From Micrococcaceae bacterium Sec5.1 (GTDB lineage: Bacteria; Actinomycetota; Actinomycetes; Actinomycetales; Micrococcaceae), in contig CP143430.1 in assembly GCA_039636795.1 (NCBI GenBank), positions 1,860,001 through 1,924,000 on the forward strand: a DNA stretch of 64,000 nt, written 5' to 3'. A model generated the notes under the pieces. That model was not told where the DNA came from. It made no database searches and saw only the letters and a program-made list of their open reading frames with translations. Shown piece after piece: positions 33,459-43,071 of the stretch (position 1 is the first letter of the stretch; every line of letters begins with the position of its first letter). The position numbers were made by a program, and so were the translations under genes.

Positions 33459-34760
33459 ATGGTCAGCACGCCCACCCGCAGCCGCGGCAAGGTTTCCGGG
33501 AACGTCGAAGCCGAGGCTCCGTCGGCTGCCCGCAAGAAGCCCGTCCGGCTCCGGGGCCATGTTCGCTCCTTCTGGGAGGGCCTGGAGGGCAAGAGCAAAG
33601 CGCCCAACAGCTCCACGTACTACCTCATTCTTGGATGCGCCCTGGCCCTCACGGCCATCGGTGTCATGATGGTGCTCTCTGCTTCCAGTGTGGAAGCGAT
33701 TTCCGAAGGCAAGTCCCCGTACGCAGACGCGTTGAAGCAGGCGATGTTTGGCGTCGTTGGACTTGTGGCGATGTACCTGATCTCCCGGACCAACGTCAGC
33801 TGGATGAAGAGGCTGTCCTGGTGGGGACTCGGTGCCGTTGTGGTCCTGCTGATACTTGTCCAGGTTTTCGGCCGCAGCACACTGGGCAACCAGAACTGGA
33901 TCGACATCGGCGGGATCAGCATCCAGCCCTCGGAAATTTCGAAGCTGGTTCTTTGTGTTTGGATAGCGGCGGTCCTGGCACGCAAGGAGAAGTACCTGCA
34001 TCGCTGGATGCACGTGATCATCCCGGTGGTCCCCGGTGCTGCCCTGGTCCTTGGGCTGATCCTCGTGGGCAATGACCTGGGCACGGCGATCGTTGTCATG
34101 GCCATTGTGGCTGCGGGGTTGTACTTTGCCGGGGTTCCCACCAAGATGCTGGCCATTGCGGGCGTCGCGGGAGCCATTGGCGCTACGGCCATGACAATCA
34201 TCAGTCCCAACCGGATCTGCCGGGTGACAGCCTGGTTGGGCATGGCAGGGGATTCCTGCACCGCAGATTCCGACTTCACCTACCAGTCCACCAACGGCAT
34301 GTATGGATTGGCGCAGGGGAGTTGGACCGGACTTGGGTTGGGGCAGAGCAGGCAAAAATACAACTGGCTTCCCGAGGCCCACAATGACTTCATCTTTGCC
34401 ATCATCGGCGAGGAACTGGGACTGGTGGGCACCCTTGTGGTCCTGGTGTTGTTCGCCATCCTTGGCATCGCCATTTTCCGTGTCGTTGTCCGGCAGACCG
34501 ATCCGTTCCAGCGCACGCTCGCCGGTGGCATCATGGTGTGGCTCCTGGGACAGGCAAGCATGAACATGGCAGTGGTGACCCAGCTGCTTCCAGTGATCGG
34601 TGTCCCGCTGCCTTTCATTTCTGCAGGTGGCTCGGCCTTGGTGATGTCGCTGTGCGGCGTGGGCGTAGTGTTGTCCTTGGCCCGCGGACAGTTGCCACCA
34701 CAACAGCGTCCCAGGCTCTTGCCGCGTCGTTTGTCCAAGACCGCACGAAAGCGTAAATAG
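33459..34760 (+). CDS. ftsW: Septal peptidoglycan glycosyltransferase FtsW (SEDS)
   Basis: 433 residues from the ATG after GGAGTAA. A basic cytoplasmic N-terminus of about 50 residues precedes ten transmembrane helices. SEDS family markers are QPSEISKLVLCVWIA, GNDLGTAIVVM, EAHNDFIFAIIGEELG and LPFISAGGSA. It polymerises glycan strands from lipid II at the septum together with FtsI. The C-terminal basic tail (RPRLLPRRLSKTARKRK) is cytoplasmic and may touch FtsZ or SepF. It lies between murD and murG, the standard dcw order. Confidence 0.95.
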   Translation: MVSTPTRSRGKVSGNVEAEAPSAARKKPVRLRGHVRSFWEGLEGKSKAPNSSTYYLILGCALALTAIGVMMVLSASSVEAISEGKSPYADALKQAMFGVVGLVAMYLISRTNVSWMKRLSWWGLGAVVVLLILVQVFGRSTLGNQNWIDIGGISIQPSEISKLVLCVWIAAVLARKEKYLHRWMHVIIPVVPGAALVLGLILVGNDLGTAIVVMAIVAAGLYFAGVPTKMLAIAGVAGAIGATAMTIISPNRICRVTAWLGMAGDSCTADSDFTYQSTNGMYGLAQGSWTGLGLGQSRQKYNWLPEAHNDFIFAIIGEELGLVGTLVVLVLFAILGIAIFRVVVRQTDPFQRTLAGGIMVWLLGQASMNMAVVTQLLPVIGVPLPFISAGGSALVMSLCGVGVVLSLARGQLPPQQRPRLLPRRLSKTARKRK

Positions 34761-34766
34761 CACTTC

Positions 34767-35885
34767 ATGACTTCAGATTCCCCCCACGCGTCCAAGCCGT
34801 TGTCCGTCGTGCTTGCAGGCGGTGGTACGGCCGGCCATGTCAGTCCGTTGCTGGCCATCGCGGACGCAATCAAGGAAAAGCGTCCGGAAGCTGCCATCCT
34901 GGCTGTCGGCACGCCGTCGGGCCTGGAAACCAGGCTTGTCCCGGCGGCCGGGTACGAGCTCGCCACTATTGACCGTGTCCCTTTGCCACGAAAACCGTCC
35001 CTTGATCTCGTGAAGCTTCCGGGGCGCTTGAGGGGAGCAGTCAGGCAGGCGGAACGAATCCTGAATGACGCACAGGCCGATGTCCTGGTGGGTGTGGGCG
35101 GCTACGTGTGCACGCCCATGTATTTGGCCGCCCGCAGGCGCGGTACGCCTATCGTGATCCACGAAGCCAACATGAAGGCGGGGCTGGCGAACCGGGTGGG
35201 TGCACGGTTCAGCCGCCATGTTGCCGTGGCGTTTGCCGGTACGCGCCTTCGCGGCGCCCGCCACGTGGGAATGCCCATGCGCCGCGCCATCTCAGGACTG
35301 GACCGCACCAAGGCCGCGCCTGCTGCCAAGGCTTCGCTGGGCCTCAATCCGGACCGTCCTGCCTTGATCGTGACTGGCGGGTCCTCCGGAGCACTGAGCA
35401 TCAACCGTGCTGTGGCTGCTGCGTTGCCCGCGCTGGCAGCTGCCGGGATCCAGACACTGCACATCACCGGTACCGGCAAGGCTGTTCTGGATAACGACGG
35501 CGGGCTCCTCGCCGCTGATGGCTACCGGCAGGTGGAGTACGTGGATGGAATGGAGAATGTCTACGCTGCTGCAGACATCCTGCTCGCCCGTGCCGGGGCC
35601 GCAACCGTCAGCGAAGTGGCAGCAGTAGGGGTTCCAGCGGTGTTCGTGCCCTTGCCGATCGGCAACGGTGAGCAAGCCCTTAATGCAGCTGCCTTGGTGG
35701 AGGCCGGCGGAGCGCTGATGGTCCAGGACAACGAATTCACCCCGGAATGGCTCAAAGAAGAACTCATTCCACTCGTATCGGACCGCGGCAGGCTGGACGA
35801 CATGGCCCGCAGGTCCGAGGCCCTTGGCATCAGAAACGCCGATCAGCGCATGGCTGATCTTGTCTTGGAAGCGGTATCCGCATGA
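34767..35885 (+). CDS. murG: Lipid II synthase (UDP-GlcNAc transferase)
   Basis: 372 residues. The N-terminal glycine-rich motif [16 protein letters not shown] and the C-terminal donor-site segment [24 protein letters not shown] (given in parts: RAGAATVSE, then [10 protein letters not shown]) define MurG. It adds GlcNAc to lipid I on the inner face of the membrane. It starts six bases after ftsW, and its TGA overlaps the murC ATG (35882-35885). Confidence 0.96.
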   Translation: MTSDSPHASKPLSVVLAGGGTAGHVSPLLAIADAIKEKRPEAAILAVGTPSGLETRLVPAAGYELATIDRVPLPRKPSLDLVKLPGRLRGAVRQAERILNDAQADVLVGVGGYVCTPMYLAARRRGTPIVIHEANMKAGLANRVGARFSRHVAVAFAGTRLRGARHVGMPMRRAISGLDRTKAAPAAKASLGLNPDRPALIVTGGSSGALSINRAVAAALPALAAAGIQTLHITGTGKAVLDNDGGLLAADGYRQVEYVDGMENVYAAADILLARAGAATVSEVAAVGVPAVFVPLPIGNGEQALNAAALVEAGGALMVQDNEFTPEWLKEELIPLVSDRGRLDDMARRSEALGIRNADQRMADLVLEAVSA

Positions 35886-37252
35886 CGCACGCGATTGCAC
35901 CACTCGAGTCCCTTGGACGAGTACATTTCATCGGCATCGGCGGCGTAGGAATGTCAGCCATCGCCCGGATCATGGTGGCCCGGGGTGTTCCCGTGAGTGG
36001 TACGGACGCCAAGGACCTTCCAGTCATGCATGACCTGGCCGCAGCAGGTGCCCGTATTGCCGTGGGATACGACTCCGGCAATTTGGGTGACGCCCAAACT
36101 GTTGTTGCCGGCTCCGCAATCCGTGCTGACAATCCTGAGTTGTCTGCGGCACGCCAGGCCGGTTTGCCCGTCCTGCATCGTTCCGAGGCATTGGCTGCCA
36201 CCATGGACGGCCACAGGGTGGTCACCATCGCCGGTACGCACGGTAAATCCACCACCACCTCCATGGTCGCGGTCCTGCTCAAGGAAGCAGGATTGGATCC
36301 GTCGTTCGCCATTGGCGCGAACGTCCCGGCACTGGGAGTCAACGCGGCTCATGGATCCTCGGACATCTTCGTGGCAGAAGCGGACGAGTCCGATGGTTCG
36401 TTCCTCAACTACCGTCCTCTGATCGCCGTCGTCACCAACGTGGAAGCGGACCATCTGGACCACTACGGAACCGCTGAAGCTGTTTATGCCTCCTTTGATA
36501 ACTTCGCGGCGCTCCTGCCGCCCCACGGAGTCCTTCTGGCATGTGCGGACGACGAGGGCGCCCGCGCCTTGGCGGAGCGGACAGCCGCCAAGGGAACCAC
36601 TCGTGTGCTTACGTACGGGACAAGTCACGACGCCGATATCCGCCTTCACGATGGTGGCCCGGGTGATGTCTCGGTAGCGGTGGATGGAGCCGGGTACGAC
36701 TTGGACCTGCAGGTTCCGGGAAGGCATAACGCGCTCAATGCGGCTGCCGCGTTCGCCGTGGCCTTGGAGCTTGGCGTAGCGCCCGGGACGGCGGCTACGG
36801 CACTTGGACACTTCACCGGTGCGTCCCGGCGCTTTGAACTCAAAGGGCAGGGGAGGGGCGTGCGTGTATACGACGACTACGCCCACCATCCAACTGAAGT
36901 GCGTGCGGCCCTTTCCGCCGCGCGCTCTGTGGCCGGCGGCAACAAAGTCCACGTTCTCTTCCAACCGCATTTGTTTTCACGGACCCGGGAATTCGCTGCG
37001 GAGTTTGCAGCGGCACTGGACGCTGCGGACACGGCGCTGGTCCTGGACATCTACCCTGCCCGTGAAGACCCCATCCCCGGCGTCACTAGTTCGTTGATTG
37101 CTGACCGGCTCTCCCAAGGACGGCTGGTCTCTGGTGACGAAGCTGTGGATGCTGTTGTGGCGTCCGCTGGCGAGGGGGACATAGTGCTGACCGTGGGAGC
37201 CGGAGATGTCACTGCTTACGGCCCGGTGATTGTGGAGGCGCTGGGTGGCTAG
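35882..37252 (+). CDS. murC: UDP-MurNAc:L-alanine ligase
   Basis: 456 residues. It opens [17 protein letters not shown], the Rossmann loop of MurC, followed by the ATP loop [22 protein letters not shown] and [11 protein letters not shown]. It adds the first stem amino acid, L-alanine. The length is usual. Its stop lies eight bases inside ftsQ, so the two are coupled. Confidence 0.96.
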   Translation: MTHAIAPLESLGRVHFIGIGGVGMSAIARIMVARGVPVSGTDAKDLPVMHDLAAAGARIAVGYDSGNLGDAQTVVAGSAIRADNPELSAARQAGLPVLHRSEALAATMDGHRVVTIAGTHGKSTTTSMVAVLLKEAGLDPSFAIGANVPALGVNAAHGSSDIFVAEADESDGSFLNYRPLIAVVTNVEADHLDHYGTAEAVYASFDNFAALLPPHGVLLACADDEGARALAERTAAKGTTRVLTYGTSHDADIRLHDGGPGDVSVAVDGAGYDLDLQVPGRHNALNAAAAFAVALELGVAPGTAATALGHFTGASRRFELKGQGRGVRVYDDYAHHPTEVRAALSAARSVAGGNKVHVLFQPHLFSRTREFAAEFAAALDAADTALVLDIYPAREDPIPGVTSSLIADRLSQGRLVSGDEAVDAVVASAGEGDIVLTVGAGDVTAYGPVIVEALGG

Positions 37253-38123
37253 CACCCGTAAGCCAACCTTCAAGCCCGGGGCAGATTCCAGCCGGGAGAA
37301 CAAGAGCCGTTCGGCCGGTGGTTCCCCGGACAGTGTCATCAGCGCCCAACGGTCAGTCGGGCCATCTCCAGTGACGAGTACGGTCAAGCAGAGCAGCGCG
37401 GACAACGTCATTGCTTTTCCCGAGCCAAAGGGCAAACGCAAACGCAGGCTCCTGCTGTGGACGCTCTGCATCATTACGGCCTTCGTAACGGTGCTCATAG
37501 TGGGTGCCATCTATTCGCCCGTGCTCGCGGTCCGGACCATCACTGTGGACGGCACCAAGCTAGTGACGCCTGAGACTGTGCAGAAGGCTTTGTCAGGTGT
37601 CGGGGGCAAGCCGCTGCCGCAGGTGAGCGAGCAGGAAGTCAATGAGCTCCTGAAGCCCTTGGTCCAGGTGCGTTCGGCAACTGTGGAGGCAAGGCCGCCG
37701 TCGGAATTGCTCGTGCACGTCAATGAGCGCGTACCGGTGGCCCTGTTGAAGCAAGGCGACTCGTTTGTGATGGTGGATGTAGACGGAGTCCAGTTGGGAG
37801 CCACACAGGATCAGTCTGCGGTTGCGCTGCCCCTGATCGACGCTGGTGCAGGTGCCACCAACACTGGGTTGTTTAAAGCCATTGCGGCTGTCCTGAACAC
37901 TTTGCCGGCCGATGTGCTTGCGAGGATGTCCACCGCATCCGCTGCGTCGCCTGATGCCGTGGAGCTGAAACTGGTGGACGGAAAGACGGTAGTGTGGGGC
38001 AATGCCGAGGACAAGGAACTGAAGGCGAAGGCACTTGAGGCACTACTGAAGATGCCGCCGGATCCCAAAGTTCCCGTGAACGTCTACGACGTCAGCGTGC
38101 CCAGGCATCCATTCACCAAATAA
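37245..38123 (+). CDS. ftsQ: Cell division protein FtsQ
   Basis: 292 residues from the GTG at 37245, five bases after GGAGG within murC. A long polar, disordered cytoplasmic N-terminus (about 1-65) leads to one transmembrane helix (about 68-92, LLLWTLCIITAFVTVLIVGAI in part) and then a POTRA domain (VRTITVDGTKLVTPETV) and the FtsQ/DivIB C-domain (SATVEARPPSELLVHVNERVPVALL in part). It scaffolds FtsL and FtsB in the divisome. Position between murC and ftsZ supports the call. Confidence 0.92.
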   Translation: MASTRKPTFKPGADSSRENKSRSAGGSPDSVISAQRSVGPSPVTSTVKQSSADNVIAFPEPKGKRKRRLLLWTLCIITAFVTVLIVGAIYSPVLAVRTITVDGTKLVTPETVQKALSGVGGKPLPQVSEQEVNELLKPLVQVRSATVEARPPSELLVHVNERVPVALLKQGDSFVMVDVDGVQLGATQDQSAVALPLIDAGAGATNTGLFKAIAAVLNTLPADVLARMSTASAASPDAVELKLVDGKTVVWGNAEDKELKAKALEALLKMPPDPKVPVNVYDVSVPRHPFTK

Positions 38124-38241
38124 AGAGCATTGAGCACGTAACCTGCGGGCCTCGGTGACCTTATTTCGCGACAATCAAGCGACACGCGCAAGCGGTCATT
38201 GCATGTGCGAAGCGGAGGAAATACCGTCGCAGTAGAGTTAC

Positions 38242-38277
38242 TTGACATAACTATAACCTTCAACTAGAGGGTTAAGG
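38242..38277 (+). promoter_or_regulatory. ftsZ promoter region with FtsR-like motif
   Basis: TTGACA (38242-38247) is a consensus -35; the -10 is unclear, the best placed being TAGAGG (38265-38270). CCTTCAACTAGAGGG (38257-38271) lies in the spacer/-10 zone, where MerR regulators bind, and the flanks ACCTT and AAGGT form a short dyad. The motif matches the CCTAAAGTTGAGGG sequence at 1924-1937 downstream of ftsR. Confidence 0.55.
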
Positions 38278-38339
38278 TCCAAGGATTCAAGTTGGACTCG
38301 ATCAGTTTCGCTATAGGACACAAGCAAGGGGCACGAAAC

Positions 38340-39560
38340 GTGGCAGCACCGCAGAATTACTTGGCCGTCATCAAGGTCGTCGGCATCGGCGGCGGTGGCG
38401 TGAACGCAGTCAACCGAATGATCGAGGTCGGCCTCCGGGGCGTCGAGTTCATTGCCATCAACACTGACGCGCAAGCGCTCCTCATGAGTGATGCCGATGT
38501 CAAGCTCGACGTCGGTCGCGAGCTTACGCGCGGCCTTGGCGCCGGAGCCAACCCCGAGGTCGGCAAGCAGGCCGCCGAAGACCACGCTGACGAGATCGAA
38601 GAAGTTCTCCGCGGCGCTGACATGGTCTTCGTAACGGCTGGCGAAGGTGGTGGCACCGGTACTGGCGGAGCCCCTGTAGTCGCACGCATCGCCCGCTCCC
38701 TGGGTGCGCTGACCATTGGCGTGGTGACCCGCCCCTTCACTTTCGAAGGCCGCCGTCGCGCGGGCTCTGCCGAGGCCGGCATCGACGCCCTGCGTGATGA
38801 AGTCGACACCCTGATCGTCATCCCCAACGACCGACTCCTGTCCATCAGCGATCGCAACGTCTCCGTCCTGGACGCTTTCCGCTCAGCTGACCAGGTACTG
38901 CTTTCCGGTGTCCAGGGCATTACGGACCTCATCACCACCCCGGGCCTGATCAACCTCGACTTCGCCGACGTCAAATCCGTCATGCAGGGTGCGGGCTCTG
39001 CGCTCATGGGTATCGGATCCGCCCGTGGCGAAGACCGCGCAGTGAAGGCTGCCGAGTTGGCCATCGCCTCGCCACTCCTGGAAGCCTCCATCGACGGCGC
39101 GCATGGCGTGCTGCTGTCCATCCAGGGTGGTTCAGACCTCGGCTTGTTCGAAATCAACGAGGCAGCCCGCCTGGTGCAGGAAGTCGCGCACCCGGAGGCA
39201 AACATCATCTTCGGCGCGGTCATCGACGACGCCCTTGGCGACGAAGCCCGCGTCACCGTCATTGCCGCTGGATTCGACGACGTCAAGGCAACCTCTCCGT
39301 CCATGGACCAGTCGCGTCCGGCGCAGAACCCCGTGCCTGCCGAGCGTCCTGCTGCGCCAAACACGGCTCCTTCCAACGCAAACGCACCGCAGCATGCAAC
39401 TGCAGGCATCGGCGCGGCAGGCTTGAGCAATTGGGGCCAGCAGCGTCCGTCGGCGCTCCCGGCGGACTCCGGCTTCGACGTCGACCTTCCTGCCGTTGTC
39501 GAGCCGGACCTGTCGGGCAGCCGCTCGGATGACCTCGACGTTCCTGATTTCCTGAAGTAA
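38340..39560 (+). CDS. ftsZ: Cell division protein FtsZ
   Basis: 406 residues from the GTG at 38340, nine bases after AAGGGG; an in-frame upstream TTG at 38292 has no such support. The tubulin signature [10 protein letters not shown] is at about 103-112, with [13 protein letters not shown] near the start and NTDAQAL for guanine binding. It is the GTPase that forms the Z ring. After the GTPase domain (about 315 residues) comes a Pro/Ala/Asn linker and the conserved C-terminal peptide [10 protein letters not shown], which binds SepF and FtsW in actinobacteria. It has its own promoter in the 216-base gap after ftsQ. Confidence 0.97.
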   Translation: MAAPQNYLAVIKVVGIGGGGVNAVNRMIEVGLRGVEFIAINTDAQALLMSDADVKLDVGRELTRGLGAGANPEVGKQAAEDHADEIEEVLRGADMVFVTAGEGGGTGTGGAPVVARIARSLGALTIGVVTRPFTFEGRRRAGSAEAGIDALRDEVDTLIVIPNDRLLSISDRNVSVLDAFRSADQVLLSGVQGITDLITTPGLINLDFADVKSVMQGAGSALMGIGSARGEDRAVKAAELAIASPLLEASIDGAHGVLLSIQGGSDLGLFEINEAARLVQEVAHPEANIIFGAVIDDALGDEARVTVIAAGFDDVKATSPSMDQSRPAQNPVPAERPAAPNTAPSNANAPQHATAGIGAAGLSNWGQQRPSALPADSGFDVDLPAVVEPDLSGSRSDDLDVPDFLK

Positions 39561-39584
39561 GCGGGCTTCGAGAGTCAATATCCC

Positions 39585-40295
39585 GTGTTTTGGTGGCGCA
39601 ATGAAGTACAGCCCGGCGTTTCTGTGGCCTTCACGGACACAGGCGCCGGGAACCTGGCCCTCCATGTGGGGGACAACCCCGGGGATGTGACCGAGCGTCG
39701 TGCCCGGTTGGACTATGCTGCGAACCTGGGAAACCGTAGCTTTCAGTACATGGACCAGGTTCATGGCAATGAGGTCGCCCTTATTTCGAGCTACGGCCCC
39801 GGTCCCACTGCGGATGCAATGGTTTCCACGCCTTCAGGTAGCCAGGCTGCGCAGCCATTGTCCGTCATGGTGGCTGATTGTGTTCCTGTGGTCCTTGTTG
39901 GAGATGCAGGCGATCGTGGTCCCATCATCGCTGTCGCGCACGCAGGACGGCCAGGCGTGGCCTCTTCCGTTGTCCCGGCAACCGTCAACGAGCTGCGCAG
40001 GCTCGGTGCCCTGAACATCCGCGCCTGGCTGGGGCCCTCCATTTGTGGATCCTGCTATGAGGTTCCCGAGCAGCTTCGCGAAGATGTTGCCGCGGTGGCA
40101 CCCGCCGCCTGGTCGAGTACATCGTGGGGAACGCCTGCTTTGGACCTTCCCGCCGGTGTTCGCGCCCAGTTGGCTGAAGGTGACGTCACGGTTGAGTACT
40201 CAGGGGAGTGCACCCTGGAAAATGACTCCCTTTTTTCCTACCGGCGGGATTCCCGTACGGGTCGATTCGCAGGTTTGGTGTGGACTCATGACTAA
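39585..40295 (+). CDS. pgeF: Peptidoglycan editing factor PgeF (YfiH/DUF152, multicopper-oxidase-like)
   Basis: 236 residues from a GTG, 24 bases after ftsZ. The family residues are MDQVHGNEV (first His), VADCVPVVL (Cys) and AVAHAGRPGV (second His), together the metal-binding triad, and GPSICGSCYEV. In E. coli the homolog removes mis-incorporated L-serine from the muropeptide precursor, and other members are reported as purine nucleoside enzymes. It is always near ftsZ in actinobacteria. The stop overlaps the yggS ATG by eight bases. Confidence 0.9.
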   Translation: MFWWRNEVQPGVSVAFTDTGAGNLALHVGDNPGDVTERRARLDYAANLGNRSFQYMDQVHGNEVALISSYGPGPTADAMVSTPSGSQAAQPLSVMVADCVPVVLVGDAGDRGPIIAVAHAGRPGVASSVVPATVNELRRLGALNIRAWLGPSICGSCYEVPEQLREDVAAVAPAAWSSTSWGTPALDLPAGVRAQLAEGDVTVEYSGECTLENDSLFSYRRDSRTGRFAGLVWTHD

Positions 40296-41064
40296 CCTTG
40301 GACATGACGATGCCCTGTCCGGCGATGCCCCGTCCGGCGTTGCCCCGTCCGGCGATGCACGCACCACTGAACTCGCCCGCCGGCTCGAGGCCGTTAAGAC
40401 ACGGATTGGAGCGGCGACGGCTGCAGCGGGACGTACGGATCGGCCCGGGCTGATCGTCGTGACCAAGTTCCATCCGGCAGCTGATGTCCGGCGACTGTCC
40501 ACGCTCGGAGTCCAGGATGTCGGCGAGAACCGGGACCAGGAGGCCGCGGGGAAAAGTGCCGAGCTCGCAGACCTGGACGTCCGATGGCACTTCATTGGCC
40601 AGTTACAGAGCAAAAAAGCGAAATCCGTGGCCAAATACGCTTACTCGGTGCAGTCAGTAGATCGTCTACAGGTGATCGACGCCCTGGAAAAGGCAGTCGC
40701 CCGTGAACAGGACGTCACGGGGCGGAAAGACCTTGAGTGCTACATCCAAGTCAGTTTGGATGACGACGCCGGGGCGCACCGTGGTGGTGCCCATCCCTCG
40801 GAGGTGGAATCCCTCGCGGCAAAGATCGCTTCCGCGCCCGGACTGAGGCTTGCTGGAGTAATGGCTGTGGCCCCGCTGGGCGCCGATCCGGAAGCGGCGT
40901 TTGAACGACTTGCGGTTGTTTCCGCAGAACTGCGGGCCAATCATCCGGCTGCTTCAGGAATATCAGCAGGCATGAGCCAGGACCTTGAAGCCGCTATCAA
41001 GTTCGGGGCGACACACCTGAGAATTGGCTCCGATATTCTCGGTTCGCGTCCGGCCGTGGGGTAG
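40288..41064 (+). CDS. YggS-family pyridoxal 5'-phosphate homeostasis protein
   Basis: 258 residues from the ATG inside the pgeF stop (40288-40295). The PLP-binding lysine is in VVTKFHPA, followed by VGENRDQEA, WHFIGQLQSKK and the C-terminal SQDLEAAIKFGATHLRIG in parts (SQDLEAAI, then RIGSDILG). It is a single-domain PLP-binding barrel that keeps vitamin B6 pools balanced. The N-terminus carries three 15-base tandem repeats (SGDAP-type, 40315-40359) absent from the family. It lies in the ftsZ-sepF interval, as in mycobacteria (Rv2148c). Confidence 0.9.
   Translation: MTNLGHDDALSGDAPSGVAPSGDARTTELARRLEAVKTRIGAATAAAGRTDRPGLIVVTKFHPAADVRRLSTLGVQDVGENRDQEAAGKSAELADLDVRWHFIGQLQSKKAKSVAKYAYSVQSVDRLQVIDALEKAVAREQDVTGRKDLECYIQVSLDDDAGAHRGGAHPSEVESLAAKIASAPGLRLAGVMAVAPLGADPEAAFERLAVVSAELRANHPAASGISAGMSQDLEAAIKFGATHLRIGSDILGSRPAVG
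40315..40359 (+). repeat. Three 15-base tandem repeats inside the yggS-type gene
   Basis: Units start at 40315, 40330 and 40345 (CYGTCCGGCGWTGCM) and differ at only a few positions. In frame they encode LSGDA, PSGVA, PSGDA in the unconserved N-terminal tail. Confidence 0.8.
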
Positions 41065-41149
41065 CGTCAAAGTATTGGAATGACGGGCCGGGGTTCCAAT
41101 ATGTCAAGTCATGGCGGCCCGCCTACTGCAGAAACGATAGGAGTGCACC

Positions 41150-41683
41150 ATGGCTGGCGCTCTGCGCAAGACAATGATCTATCTTGGGCTCGCCGACGGC
41201 GATGAACACTACGAATCTGAGCAGGCCGTCGCGCACCACGACGAAGAACGCCCCCAGGCACAGGACCGGGAAGAGCGCCGAGCGCCTGCACCCGTCCGGG
41301 AAGTTGTCCGTGAAATGCCCACTGTTGACGCCGAAGAGGAATACCGCGCACCCGTGACACCCATTAAGCGTGCGGCGTCCAGCCGCGAAGATGCCTCGGG
41401 TTTGAGGCAGATCACCACAGTTCATCCGCGTTCTTATAATGACGCCAAAATTATTGGCGAGAGCTTCCGGGATGGCATTCCCGTGATCATGAATGTCACC
41501 GACATGGGCGAGGCAGACGCCAAGCGCCTGGTGGACTTCTCGGCCGGTTTGGTCTTTGGCCTCCACGGCAGCATCGAAAGGGTTACCAACAAGGTCTTCC
41601 TGTTGTCGCCGTCGTATGTGGAAGTCATTGGGGACGACAAGAAGGCCAGCGAAACCCAGGCCAGCTTCTTCAACCAGAGCTAA
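41150..41683 (+). CDS. sepF: Cell division protein SepF
   Basis: 177 residues from an ATG after AGGAG. The N-terminus [18 protein letters not shown] is the membrane-targeting amphipathic helix. An acidic, disordered linker (about 25-85) leads to the SepF core (about 88-170: [25 protein letters not shown] in part, [21 protein letters not shown]). SepF anchors FtsZ to the membrane in actinobacteria, which lack FtsA, by binding the FtsZ C-terminal peptide. It is transcribed with ftsZ, pgeF and yggS or from the 85-base gap upstream. Confidence 0.95.
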   Translation: MAGALRKTMIYLGLADGDEHYESEQAVAHHDEERPQAQDREERRAPAPVREVVREMPTVDAEEEYRAPVTPIKRAASSREDASGLRQITTVHPRSYNDAKIIGESFRDGIPVIMNVTDMGEADAKRLVDFSAGLVFGLHGSIERVTNKVFLLSPSYVEVIGDDKKASETQASFFNQS

Positions 41684-41815
41684 GAACGATCGCTACGAGG
41701 ATGCCAGGCGGGTCAACCTGCCTGGCATCTGTGTTGCAATAGTAAGGACCGATCGGCGTTTCAAGAGCAGGGACTGATCGGCATTCCGGAACAAGTGGGA
41801 GATCTGAGCTAACTC

Positions 41816-42103
41816 GTGGGCATTGTTTTCGGCCTTATCTATATTGTGTTGTTGCTGTTTTTCATTGCCCTTATCATCAGGCTGATCTTCGAATGGGTTC
41901 AGATGTTCGCCCGTCAATGGCGGCCCCGCGGTGTGGCATTGGTAACAGCCCATGTTGTCTACTCCGTGACAGACCCACCACTGAGAAGGCTTCGCAAGTT
42001 GATACCGCCACTGCAAATGGGTGGAATCTCCTTGGACCTGGGCTTCCTGATCCTGATTATCGCCGTGAGCATCGCCATGGCGGTGAGCAGCGGCCTGGCG
42101 TAG
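41816..42103 (+). CDS. YggT-family membrane protein
   Basis: 95 residues from a GTG. Two hydrophobic helices (about 3-25 and 75-94) flank a conserved polar segment, SVTDPPLRRLRKLIPP, which marks the YggT family. The family is found next to sepF and divIVA in actinobacteria (Rv2146c). Its role is unsettled; it has been linked to osmotic resistance and to division site function. No clear ribosome site is seen; GGGAGA is 13 bases upstream. Confidence 0.88.
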   Translation: MGIVFGLIYIVLLLFFIALIIRLIFEWVQMFARQWRPRGVALVTAHVVYSVTDPPLRRLRKLIPPLQMGGISLDLGFLILIIAVSIAMAVSSGLA

Positions 42104-42163
42104 CTGCGCACTGATGCTGTACCGCGGAACCGGGGGCACGCGAGGGTTCGAAGGCCGCAAATT

Positions 42164-42195
42164 CTCCAATTCAACACGATGGTGTTGAATTGGAG
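42164..42195. promoter_or_regulatory. Perfect 14-bp palindrome upstream of divIVA
   Basis: CTCCAATTCAACAC (42164-42177) and GTGTTGAATTGGAG (42182-42195) flank GATG. No T tract follows, so it is not a classical terminator. The right arm overlaps a possible -35 (TTGGAG, 42190-42195) 19 bases before TACCGT, consistent with an operator; it could also form an mRNA hairpin. Confidence 0.65.
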
Positions 42196-42273
42196 GAACC
42201 AGATGATATTTAGGTACCGTAGTTTTGAACGGCCGGAAGGCCTACTGACTAACTAGACCAACGAGGTGACCAG

Positions 42274-42972
42274 ATGGCTTTGACGCCAGAAGACGTTGTC
42301 AACAAGCGCTTTCAGCCGACCAAGTTCCGCGAAGGCTACGACCAGGACGAGGTAGATGACTTCCTCGACGAGATCGTGGTTGAACTGCGCCGCCTGAACC
42401 AGGAGAACGACGAACTTCGCAAGAAGCTCGGCGAAGCTGGCTCGGCTGTGCCCGCGGCAACTGCTGCGGCTCCGGTCGTCGAGAAGGTTCCGGCCCCGGT
42501 CAAGGTGGACAAGGAAGCCGAGGCCAAGGCGGAAGCCGAGGCGAAGGCTGCTGAAGCTGCCAAGAAGAAGGAAGCCGAGCAGGCCGCTGCGGCTGCCGCC
42601 GCTGCCAAGGCACCTGCTCCCAGCAACGGTGTGACGCCTACTGCTGAGTCCGCTGCAGGACTGCTGGCCATGGCGCAGCAGATGCACGACAAGCACGTTG
42701 CCGACGGTGCACAGCAGAAGGAAAAGATTATCGCTGAGGCGCAGATCGAGGCTTCCAGTCTCGTCAACGACGCCCAGGAGAAGTCCCGCAAGATCCTTGG
42801 CGCCCTTGAGCAGCAGCGTTCGGTCCTGGAACGCAAGGTTGAGCAGCTCCGTGGCTTCGAACGCGACTACCGCTCGCGCCTGAAGGCCTACATCGAGGGC
42901 CAGCTGCGCGACCTCGACGCCCGTGGTTCCGTCGCTGCCCCTGAGGTCGGCGAAGCAACCGCAGACGTTTAG
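42274..42972 (+). CDS. divIVA: Polar growth protein DivIVA (Wag31)
   Basis: 232 residues from an ATG after ACGAGGTG. The membrane-binding N-domain MALTPEDVVNKRFQPTKF and YDQDEVDDFLDEIV is followed by a coiled coil, an Ala/Lys/Glu/Pro-rich linker (about 55-120), and a second coiled coil (about 128-220). It self-assembles on curved membrane at the poles and directs wall growth in actinobacteria; it is a kinase target in mycobacteria, and TPED-type N-terminal threonine (Thr4) is visible. It ends the dcw cluster and is followed by a terminator. Confidence 0.94.
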   Translation: MALTPEDVVNKRFQPTKFREGYDQDEVDDFLDEIVVELRRLNQENDELRKKLGEAGSAVPAATAAAPVVEKVPAPVKVDKEAEAKAEAEAKAAEAAKKKEAEQAAAAAAAAKAPAPSNGVTPTAESAAGLLAMAQQMHDKHVADGAQQKEKIIAEAQIEASSLVNDAQEKSRKILGALEQQRSVLERKVEQLRGFERDYRSRLKAYIEGQLRDLDARGSVAAPEVGEATADV

Positions 42973-42982
42973 CAAGTATTCT

Positions 42983-43023
42983 AAAAGCCGGTGGCTGAGG
43001 TCTCCTCTGCCACCGGCTTTTGC
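42983..43023 (+). terminator. Rho-independent terminator after divIVA
   Basis: AAAAGCCGGTGGC (42983-42995) pairs with GCCACCGGCTTTT (43009-43021) over a 13-base loop. It closes the dcw cluster. Confidence 0.9.
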
Positions 43024-43071
43024 TGTTAACACCCTGGTAGCAGCCCACAACGCTCCACGAACGAAAGCACT

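Noticed and set aside
38357..39430. 357-codon frame opposite ftsZ
   Set aside because: Ser/Arg-rich shadow translation; the ftsZ frame explains the codon bias.
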